A DNA stretch of 64,000 nucleotides from Chitinophaga lutea (GTDB lineage Bacteria > Bacteroidota > Bacteroidia > Chitinophagales > Chitinophagaceae): NCBI RefSeq assembly GCF_003813775.1, contig NZ_RPDH01000002.1, positions 1,178,001 through 1,242,000 on the forward strand, in the 5' to 3' direction. This document shows, piece after piece, positions 44,003-52,200 of this stretch (its first letter is position 1; each line of letters opens with the position of its first letter). Below the pieces are notes generated by a model. That model did no database searches, was not told the origin of the DNA, and saw only the letters and a program-made list of their open reading frames with translations. The position numbers and the translations under genes were made by a program.

Positions 44003-44236
44003 CCGTATTCATCTTCCTTAAGGCATGGAATGCAGGATTATCATCTTTAACAAATGTAAACCTGAATTTCAACAGGAATATCCGGCCATTGAATAGTTGG
44101 CAACTGCCTTCAAAATCAAATGTATGCCCTTTTTGATAACCGAAATTTCCGATTCGAACACTTTGATTAGTGTCTCTTCTCTTTATGGTCCCGCGGCAAA
44201 AAAAAACCTACCTTTAAGATACAAACCCGGGGAACC

Positions 44237-45004
44237 ATGGTTACGTTCGAAACAAAGTGCTATGAAAACGACTGGGAATTCATCCTCAAAGGCCGCCGCC
44301 TCGAAGAAACCATCGGGCGCTGCAGGTTCGGTTTTGCGCGGAAAACGGTCATCATCAACAATGTGGACAACCCCGCCCGCGTACGGCGCTATGCGGACAA
44401 GAAAGTACAGCAGGGCGTGATCGACCGGTATTACTTCGCTGCCGACTACGCCGACGCGGCGCTGGAATTTTTCAGGATTGACAAGGCTTCCTTCCGCGGG
44501 GGCTACTATTATTCGATCGCGGAGCTGGTGGGCATCTTCCTTTGCGAAACACCATACCTCCTCCACTTTTCGAGCGATACACGGCCCGCGTACGGCAACC
44601 CGCCCTGGATTGCGGAAGCGATCGGCATTTTTGAACAGCGGGAAGACGTGGTAGTGGCCAACCCTGCCTGGGATCATCGTTTTGAACATGCGGAAGAAGA
44701 GTCCTTCGACAGCACCGGGAATTTTTACCTGGGATACGGGTTCTCAGACCAGTGTTACCTCATCCCCACCGCCCGCTTCAGGCAGCCGGTATTCAACGAA
44801 ACACACCCGGAATCGGCCCGGTATCCCGCATACGGCGGGGAGCTGTTCGAAAAGCGGGTAGACAGTTATATGCGCAACCACCAGTTGCTGCGCATCACCA
44901 GCAAAACGGCCGCGTATGAGCACAAAAATTTCCCCAAAGGCCGCCTCGACCGGCTTCGGCTTAAACTGGACATGTACCTGAACCGTTCATCATCATCTAA
45001 ATAA
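44237..45004 (+). CDS. Hypothetical, glycosyltransferase-like protein
   Basis: 255 residues, cytosolic. The pattern is that of a GT-A type nucleotide-sugar fold: TVIINNVDNPARVRRYADK early, a central LLHFSSDTRP that looks like a DxD-type turn (SDTRP), and VVANPAWDH late. The family was not identified. It is followed 9 bp later by a DUF4342 gene, so the two are probably co-transcribed. If a transferase, the metal site would be the SSD motif; this is an inference from pattern only. Confidence 0.55.
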   Translation: MVTFETKCYENDWEFILKGRRLEETIGRCRFGFARKTVIINNVDNPARVRRYADKKVQQGVIDRYYFAADYADAALEFFRIDKASFRGGYYYSIAELVGIFLCETPYLLHFSSDTRPAYGNPPWIAEAIGIFEQREDVVVANPAWDHRFEHAEEESFDSTGNFYLGYGFSDQCYLIPTARFRQPVFNETHPESARYPAYGGELFEKRVDSYMRNHQLLRITSKTAAYEHKNFPKGRLDRLRLKLDMYLNRSSSSK

Positions 45005-45013
45005 ATATCCGCT

Positions 45014-45277
45014 ATGAGCTTTAAAGAATCCTTCACCCTCCATGGTGAAAACCTCGTCAAAAAAGTAAAGGAACTGATCGAAGAAGGCAACGTCAGGAAA
45101 ATTTCCATTTCCAACAAGGAAGGGAAAGAACTGATGAGCTTCCCCCTCACCATCGGCGTGGTAGGCGTGCTGCTGGCGCCCATCCTGGCCGCCGTAGGCG
45201 CCGCCGCGGCATTCATCGGCGAATGTACCATTACCGTAGAAAGAGAAGCGCCGGAAGAAGAAAAAAAGGAACTGTGA
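45014..45277 (+). CDS. DUF4342 domain-containing protein
   Basis: 87 residues. It matches DUF4342: an N-terminal helix with GENLVKKVKELIEEGNVRKI, a strand SISNKEGKELMSFPLTIG, then a hydrophobic segment VGVLLAPILAAVGAAAAFIG (about 52-71) that could cross a membrane, and an acidic tail ending EEEKKEL. Members are small membrane-associated proteins of unknown function. Second gene of a pair with the hypothetical glycosyltransferase-like gene. Confidence 0.85.
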   Translation: MSFKESFTLHGENLVKKVKELIEEGNVRKISISNKEGKELMSFPLTIGVVGVLLAPILAAVGAAAAFIGECTITVEREAPEEEKKEL

Positions 45278-45295
45278 CCTTTGCCGTTCCATTGG

Positions 45296-45329
45296 GCCGT
45301 GCCGCAACTACCGCGGGCACGGCTTTTTT
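45296..45329. terminator. Rho-independent terminator
   Basis: GCCGTGCC (45296-45303) pairs with GGCACGGC (45316-45323), then TTTTTT. It ends the DUF4342 gene; it lies between convergent genes. Confidence 0.85.
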
Positions 45330-45331
45330 GT

Positions 45332-46813
45332 TTATGGCGCGGTTTTCAGTTCGTTCAGCTGCTCCTCCAGCCCTTTGAGATCGCTGGGCTGTTTGGCGGA
45401 AGATACCACCAGCTCCGAGTTTTTGAGGATGGCGTAACGGGGGATGTACAGCGTTTTGTTCTTTTCGCCGAAAATATCGCGGAGGTCTTTCATCAGCGCT
45501 TCGGACGCACGGAGATGGTAACCCTGCAAATCATAATATTTGATCATCTCTTTCCAGCGCGGCTCATCCTGCAGCCGGTCGATGGAAATGTACACCGCTT
45601 CCACACCCTGTTTTTTCAGCAGGGCTTTCAGGTCCCTGTTATACGCAAACTGGGCTTTGCAGGGCGTACACCAGGTAGCCCAAAGGTCGATGTACACGGT
45701 TTTGCCGGGGAAAGCGGCGGCCAGCGCCCTGAAGGAAGCGGGCTGCTCCTCCACGAACCGGTGGTCGTCGGTGAAGCCGGCTTTGATTTTATCATGATAC
45801 GCCACCACCCGCTGTACACCCTTTTGCATCGGCGCGATAAACCGGCTGCCGGGGTACATCGCGGCAAAGGCGCGGTATTCGCCGGGGATGAACGCCTGAA
45901 ACTGGTTGTAGGTGAGCAGATCGCCCAGCCACGATGCCAGCAGGTACTCCTTTACCGGCCCCCGGTAATGCTGCCGGATGACCTTGCCCAGGAACAGATC
46001 GCGCTCGTCGCTGGTGGCGGCTTTGGTAAAAGTGCCCGATGCGGAAGGCAACAGGTAACCGAGATAGTTGGTGTTGTACATGTTCACGAAATAGAAAAAC
46101 TCCATCGATCCGGCATTACTACGGTCCATCATGTTGCAGACACCGCGCAGCGACTGCCAGGCGGCCACCAGCTGCTGCACCGCGGCTTGCTGAAAGCCGG
46201 GCTTCTTTTTGTCGGCCTGCACGGCCATGGTAGGCCGCAACAGGGTAGCGCCCAGCACGGACGCATAATAACCGGCGGTCAGTTTCTCCGCATGCTGTAA
46301 AAACGCCCGGTCTGTTTTCTTTTCCCGGAACAGGTTGGTGAAGCGCTGCAACTGCGCCGCCTGGTCTGCCCGCACCCGTTTGGCATTGTGCGCGAACACG
46401 GAGTCTTCGGCATAGTACCGCATTCCCCGCTGCTGGTAAAACTCCGCGGAAACGTTGTTCAGCTCCAGCTGTCCCTCCGCATCCGGCCCGGTAACGGCCA
46501 CCGGGTTCACGGTATCCGCAGCGTTGACCGTCAGGCTGTAACTCTTACCGGGTTTGACATAAAGCGTATAACAACGTTTGTAGAAAAAATAATAAGCGCC
46601 GGGAACCTTCTCCGTATTCGGGAACACTGCCGTGCCGCTGCTGTCGAGCCGCCGCTCCGATAAATTGCCCATAAAGAATTCCCCCTGCACCGGCGGCAAC
46701 ACGCGCAACTGCTGCCCCGCCCCGCCGGCGGCGCTAAAGGTGATAACGGGCTCCTGCGCGAAAAGCCATACAGGGCAGCATACAAGAAAAAACAGATACA
46801 GCTGACGTTTCAT
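45332..46813 (-). CDS. TlpA-like thioredoxin-fold protein
   Basis: 493 residues. Signal peptide to about 20 (LFAQ). The N-terminal beta-rich DUF4369-like part and long helical middle are typical of Bacteroidota TlpA/ResA-like proteins. The C-terminal thioredoxin domain (about 355-490) carries WATWCTPCK with redox cysteines at 382 and 385. It acts in the periplasm as a thiol:disulfide reductase or oxidase with unknown client. Single gene. Confidence 0.9.
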   Translation of the reverse strand: MKRQLYLFFLVCCPVWLFAQEPVITFSAAGGAGQQLRVLPPVQGEFFMGNLSERRLDSSGTAVFPNTEKVPGAYYFFYKRCYTLYVKPGKSYSLTVNAADTVNPVAVTGPDAEGQLELNNVSAEFYQQRGMRYYAEDSVFAHNAKRVRADQAAQLQRFTNLFREKKTDRAFLQHAEKLTAGYYASVLGATLLRPTMAVQADKKKPGFQQAAVQQLVAAWQSLRGVCNMMDRSNAGSMEFFYFVNMYNTNYLGYLLPSASGTFTKAATSDERDLFLGKVIRQHYRGPVKEYLLASWLGDLLTYNQFQAFIPGEYRAFAAMYPGSRFIAPMQKGVQRVVAYHDKIKAGFTDDHRFVEEQPASFRALAAAFPGKTVYIDLWATWCTPCKAQFAYNRDLKALLKKQGVEAVYISIDRLQDEPRWKEMIKYYDLQGYHLRASEALMKDLRDIFGEKNKTLYIPRYAILKNSELVVSSAKQPSDLKGLEEQLNELKTAP

Positions 46814-46858
46814 AATCCGGAATTTGGCTGCTTAAGATACTAAAAAATCTTCCCGGGG

Positions 46859-46890
46859 TTGCAATTTCAGGGGCATTCTCCTATATTGTG
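46859..46890 (+). promoter_or_regulatory. Possible promoter of the glycoside-dehydrogenase pair
   Basis: TTG at 46859-46861, a 20-base spacer, then TATATTGTG at 46882-46890. Spacing is right for a Bacteroidota promoter; the -7 box matches the consensus only partly. The leader would be about 20 bases. Confidence 0.35.
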
Positions 46891-46916
46891 AGCTACGACC
46901 AGTAAACCACGTCTCC

Positions 46917-47441
46917 ATGAAAATCAACAGACGCGCCGCCCTCCGGCAGCTTTTCGTGATATCCGCCGGCGCAGCCGTTTTACCGGCCTGCGTCAACGAC
47001 AAAAAATCCACCAAAGCGTCCGGGCTGCTCGCCCTTACGCCGGAGCAGGAGCAAACGCTCGCGGACATTTCCGCCACGCTCATCCCTACCACCGACACGC
47101 CGGGCGCCCGGGAAGTGGAAGCCCACCTGTTCGCCCTTCGCATGGTCAGCGATTGTTACAAAAAAGACGACCAGGAGAAATTCCGAAAGGGCCTCACGCA
47201 GTTCAGCGATAATGTGCGCCAGCAATACGGCAAGCTGTTCCAGGATTGCGCCGCCGCCGATAAACAGAACATCATCGCCAAAGCGACCGCCTCGAAAGAT
47301 GCCGGCACCGACGCGGCCTATTTCTACAACACTTTCAAACGCCTCACCATCCAGGCATACACCAGCTCCGAATACTATCTCACCAAGGTAGACGCTTACA
47401 AGCTCGTGCCCGGCAAATTCATCAGCAGCGTAAAAGTATAA
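46917..47441 (+). CDS. Gluconate 2-dehydrogenase subunit 3-like (LacC-like) protein
   Basis: 174 residues. The N-terminus has a twin-arginine pattern (INRRAALRQLF) followed by a hydrophobic stretch and VLPAC, so it is probably a Tat-exported lipoprotein. The rest matches the gluconate-2-dehydrogenase subunit 3 family (LTPEQEQTLADISATLIPTTDTPGA, with the conserved IPxTDxPGA). In bacterial glycoside 3-dehydrogenases this small subunit carries the GMC oxidoreductase through the membrane. It precedes that gene by 19 bp. Confidence 0.9.
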   Translation: MKINRRAALRQLFVISAGAAVLPACVNDKKSTKASGLLALTPEQEQTLADISATLIPTTDTPGAREVEAHLFALRMVSDCYKKDDQEKFRKGLTQFSDNVRQQYGKLFQDCAAADKQNIIAKATASKDAGTDAAYFYNTFKRLTIQAYTSSEYYLTKVDAYKLVPGKFISSVKV

Positions 47442-47460
47442 CCACTACTATTCATCAGCT

Positions 47461-49170
47461 ATGTTCAATATCAACGATTCCGTGAAGGAGCGCACCTATG
47501 ATGCGATTGTGATCGGCTCCGGCATCAGCGGGGGCTGGGCGGCCAAGGAACTGACCGAAAAAGGGCTCAAAACCCTCGTGCTCGAACGCGGCCGCAATGT
47601 GCAGCATCTGAAAGATTATCCCACTACCAACATGATGCCCTGGGAATTCCCCCACCGCGGCCAGGTGCCGCTGGCGGTAACGGAAGAAAACCCGGTGGTC
47701 AGCCGCTGCTATGCGTTTAAAGAAGATGCGATGCACTTCTTCGTAAAAGACAAGGAACATCCCTACGTACAGGATAAACCGTTCGACTGGATCCGCGGTT
47801 ACCAGGTAGGCGGCAAATCGCTGCTCTGGGCGCGGCAGACGCAACGCTGGAGCGACTTCGATTTTGAAGGGCCCGCCCGCGACGGGTTTGCGGTAGACTG
47901 GCCCATCCGGTACAAGGATCTCGCGCCCTGGTACAGCCATGTGGAAAAGTTCGCGGGCATCTCCGGGAATAAAGACGGCCTGCCGCAGCTCCCCGACGGT
48001 GAATTTTTGCCGCCGCTGGAGCTCAACGATGTAGAGAAATATTTCAAGGACTTCGTAGGTAAAAACTATAAAGACCGGCATGTGATTTTCGGCCGCTGCG
48101 CCCATCTCACCGAACCGAAACAGATCCACCTCGATCAGGACCGCGCCCAGTGCCAGAACCGGGTGCTGTGCCAGCGGGGCTGCCCCTTCGGCGGGTACTT
48201 CAGCAGCAATGCCTCCACCCTGCCCTGGGCCGCCAAAACCGGTAACCTGACCCTGCGACCCGACAGCGTGGTGCAGGAAATCATGTACGACGAAAAACTC
48301 GGCAAAGCCAGCGGCGTGCGGGTAATAGACGCCAACACCAAAGCCGTCACCGAATATTTTGCGTCCGTTATCTTTGTGAATGCCAGCGCGCTCAATACCA
48401 ACCTGCTGCTGCTGAACTCGGTATCGAACCGGTTCCCCAACGGCCTTGGGAACGACAGCGGCACACTCGGCAAATACGTGGCCTTCCACAACTACCGCGC
48501 CCGCATCAGCGGCATATGCCATGATTACAAGGATGTCTACACGGAAGGCCGCCGTCCTTCCAGCGCTTACCTGCCGCGCTTCCGCAACGTATACAAACAG
48601 GAAACCGACTTCCTGCGCGGATATGCCGCAGGCTTCTCCGCGGGCAGAAACACCCGTCGCGACACCAGCGGTTTCGGGCAGGGCCTGAAAGACGAACTGA
48701 TGAAAAAACAGCTGGGCGACTGGCACGTGGGATCCCATATGATGGGCGAAACCATTCCCAAAGCCTCCAACTTCGTGGCGCTCGACGCCAGCCAGAAAGA
48801 CGCCTGGGGCATGCCTTTGCTGAAAGTGAACATCAGCTACGACGACAACGATGAAAAAATGGTGAAGGACTTCCACGAGCAGATGACGGAGATGTACACC
48901 AAAGCCGGTTTTACCGACATCAAGGTGACCGACAGCAAACAGGCCCCCGGCCTCGATATCCATGAAATGGGCGGCGCCCGCATGGGCCACGATCCCAAAA
49001 CCAGCATGCTCAACAAATGGAACCAGCTGCATGCCTGCCGGAACGTATTCGTGACGGACGGCGCGTGCATGACTTCCACCAGCACACAGAACCCTTCGCT
49101 CACGTATATGGCGCTGGCCGCCAGGGCCGTGGATTACGCGGTGGAGCAGCTGAAGAAAAAAGAACACTGA
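47461..49170 (+). CDS. GMC-type oxidoreductase, LacA-like glycoside 3-dehydrogenase
   Basis: 569 residues. FAD motif GSGISGGWAAKE at about 19-30; the YQVGGKSLLWARQTQRW segment; cysteine motif CQNRVLCQRGCPFGG; C-terminal TQNPSLTYMALAARAVDYA. It oxidises a sugar hydroxyl (C3 in characterised relatives) and needs a cytochrome c acceptor, which is absent from this pair. Paralogue of the gene at 17029-18729. Ends at the terminator 49191-49230. The 3-position specificity is inferred from the family. Confidence 0.9.
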   Translation: MFNINDSVKERTYDAIVIGSGISGGWAAKELTEKGLKTLVLERGRNVQHLKDYPTTNMMPWEFPHRGQVPLAVTEENPVVSRCYAFKEDAMHFFVKDKEHPYVQDKPFDWIRGYQVGGKSLLWARQTQRWSDFDFEGPARDGFAVDWPIRYKDLAPWYSHVEKFAGISGNKDGLPQLPDGEFLPPLELNDVEKYFKDFVGKNYKDRHVIFGRCAHLTEPKQIHLDQDRAQCQNRVLCQRGCPFGGYFSSNASTLPWAAKTGNLTLRPDSVVQEIMYDEKLGKASGVRVIDANTKAVTEYFASVIFVNASALNTNLLLLNSVSNRFPNGLGNDSGTLGKYVAFHNYRARISGICHDYKDVYTEGRRPSSAYLPRFRNVYKQETDFLRGYAAGFSAGRNTRRDTSGFGQGLKDELMKKQLGDWHVGSHMMGETIPKASNFVALDASQKDAWGMPLLKVNISYDDNDEKMVKDFHEQMTEMYTKAGFTDIKVTDSKQAPGLDIHEMGGARMGHDPKTSMLNKWNQLHACRNVFVTDGACMTSTSTQNPSLTYMALAARAVDYAVEQLKKKEH

Positions 49171-49190
49171 TTTTCAAAACATGCATATAT

Positions 49191-49230
49191 AAGAAAGTGC
49201 CCCACCTATGTGGAGGCACTTTCTTTTTTT
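49191..49230 (+). terminator. Rho-independent terminator
   Basis: AGAAAGTGCC pairs with GGCACTTTCT, with an inner CCAC/GTGG helix, followed by TTTTTTT. It ends the LacC/LacA-like pair. Confidence 0.9.
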
Positions 49231-49256
49231 GTCACCTTTCTATCCCTAAAGCAATT

Positions 49257-52200
49257 TTATTTTATCGGGACAACTTTACCGGATGCGCTGGCATTCCCTA
49301 CTGTCAGTTTGTAGATCAGGAATACGCGCATGTATTCAGGCACCTGGTATTGGATGTGCTGAGCACTGCCCTTGATCACATTCGCCTTTTGCACCGTTGC
49401 CATGCGTTGGCCCATCAGGTTGTAGAGCGTCAGCTCTGCCATGCCTGTTTGCGGTGCAACATATTTGAATATGAGCACGTCGGAATACGGGTTCGGGAAT
49501 ACCGTCACTTTCATCTTGGCTTCATCTGCCGTTGTTGTAGCAGCTGCCTGGCGGCTCACGCTGAGCGTGGTGATATTGCCGGCGGACAGGTTGATGTTGT
49601 TGCTGGATGAAGCCCATCCTACCAGTACTGCGCACTTGTCGAATCCTCTGTTGATGGCATCTACCGCTGCATTCACGTCTGACGCTGTGATACCGCTGAC
49701 GGTCTGCCCGCCCAGGTATTTATTCGCCAGATCGAACAGGCCCTGTACGGTAGCCTGGCCGGTAGAAGTCAGGTAAGCCACTACGTTCTTCGGCAGTGTG
49801 AAGGTATCTATCTTTGATACCGGTGTGGTGCTGCCGCACGCGGTTACCTTCGCGGTGAACAGGGAGTCGCCCTGAATGGCCAGTCCTGACAGTGAAGTGG
49901 TGACACCCATGTTGAAGAACAGCGCCATCGTTTGTGACAACAATACGTTGTTGATCTTTCCATAAGTGCTCTTCGCCGTTGAGATCGGCACATTGGCCCA
50001 GGTATTGGTTTTGGTGAAGGTAGCGTAGCCTTTCAGCGCTGCTGGTGTACCACCGCCCGGCAGCATCTTGAAGATGTCGTCGCTGGTGATGTTGGCCAGG
50101 AACAACGTGAAGAACTTGCCGGTAGATGTCAGGCCGAATACGGCGGAATCGCCTACCTGTGCATCCATCACAGTTGTCATCATGACTTTCGCGGTAACGC
50201 TGGTGCCGCCCGGAGTGCAGCCAAGGCCGCCCTTGTTGCCGTAGAAGCCCTGCGTATAAGTACAGTAGCTGTCGCAGCAGCTCACGGTCACAGCCTGTTC
50301 TACATAAGTGCTGTTACCGCATTCGTCGGTGGCCGTCCACCGCCTGATGTGTACGAACGGACAGGCGGAGCCTTCCCTCCTGTCGCTGGTGGTTACCGTT
50401 ACGGTACCGCCGCAGTTGTCTTCAAACGTCGGAGGATCGAAGGTTACCTGTACGCCGCAGGCCAGCAGTTTGTTGTCTGCCTTGGTTACTACCACCGGCG
50501 CTACATCGTCGAATACCGTCACGGTCTGATACAGGGTGTCGGACTTGTTGCCGCAGGCATCTTCTGCCCACCACATCCGTACTACCTTGAATCTGTTCAC
50601 GCAGGTGCTGTCTGTTACCGTCTGGCTGTAGTGAACCGTTGCGTCGCCGCAATTATCGGTAGCGGTTACGTTTCCGGCCGCAGGCACGTCTTTCGCGCAG
50701 GCCACGGTCACATCGCTCACGTTACCGTCGAGTACCGGTGCAATATTGTCTTTCACGTGAATGGTCTGTTTCACGGAATCACTGTTACCGCACGCGTCGG
50801 TGAATACCCAGGTGCGTACGATGGTGAGGTCGCAGCCGGATCCGGTGCGGGTTGCACTGCATACCGGTGTGAGATTGCCATCGCAATTATCCGTAGCCGT
50901 CGGTGATGGCGGCGCAGGAATATCCTTTTCGCACTGTACGGAGATTTCTTTGTCGAAATCGGCCGTGATCACAGGTTTCACGTCATCGTAAACCGTAATG
51001 GTCTGGCGCAGGGTGTCGGACTTGTTGCCGCAGGCGTCTTCTGCCCACCACATCCGCACTACCTTGAATCTGTTCACGCAGGTGCTGTCTGTCACCTCTT
51101 CACTGTAGTGAACGGTTGCTTCGCCGCAATTATCGGTAGCAGTGATGTTGGCAGCGGCAGGCACGTCTTTCGCACAGGCCACGGTCGCATCGGTCACGGA
51201 ACCGTTCAATACCGGTTTGGTATTGTCTTTCACGTGGATGATCTGCGTTACGGAATCACTGTTGCCGCAGGCGTCGGTGAATATCCATTTGCGCACGATG
51301 CCGAGGTCGCAACCCGTACCATTGCTGATGGAGCTGTAAACCGGCGTGAGGGCGCCGTCGCAATTATCGGTAGCCGTCGGGGTCGGCGGTTCGGGTATGC
51401 CGTCTTCGCACTGTACCGTGATTTCTCTTTCGAAATCAGCGGTGATCACAGGCTTCACGTCGTCATTTACGGTGATGGTCTGGCGCAGGGTGTCGGACTT
51501 GTTACCGCAAGCGTCTTCCGTCCACCACATCCGTACCACCTTGAATTTATTTACGCAGGTGCTGTCTGTCACCATCTGGCTGTACTGAACCGTTACGTCT
51601 CCGCAATTATCGGTAGCGGTCACGGTTGGCGCGGCAGGCACGTCTTTGGCACAGGCCACGGTCGCATCGCTCACGTTGCCGTTCAGTACGGGTGCGGTAT
51701 CGTCTTTCACATGGATGGTCTGTTTCACGGAGTCTGCGTTGCCGCAGGCATCGGTGAATACCCAGGTGCGTACGATCGTTGAGTCGCAGGCGGTACCACT
51801 ACCGATAGCACTGTACACCGGTGTCAGTTCGCCGTCGCAATTATCCGTTGCCGTCGGGGTTGGCGGAGCGGGTATGTCGTTGACGCACTGCACGGAGATT
51901 TCCTTTTCAAATTCAGCCGTGATCACAGGCTTCACGTCGTCGTTGACGGTGATGGTCTGCCGCAGCGTATCTGAGGTATTACCGCAGGCGTCCACAGCCC
52001 ACCATTTGCGCACGATCTTGAATTTGTTCACGCAGGTGCTGTCCGTCGTTTCCTGGCTCATCTGTACCTGCATTTCTGCCTGGCAATTATCGGAAGCGGT
52101 CACTGCCGGTGCAGCCGGTACGTCTTTCGCACAGGCCACGGTAGCGTCTGCTACGGTGCCGGCCAGTACGGGCGGAATGGTATCTTTCACCTGGATGGTG

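Noticed and set aside
47455..49167. 570-codon open frame antisense to the GMC oxidoreductase
   Set aside because: An almost exact mirror of the GMC gene; shadow frame.
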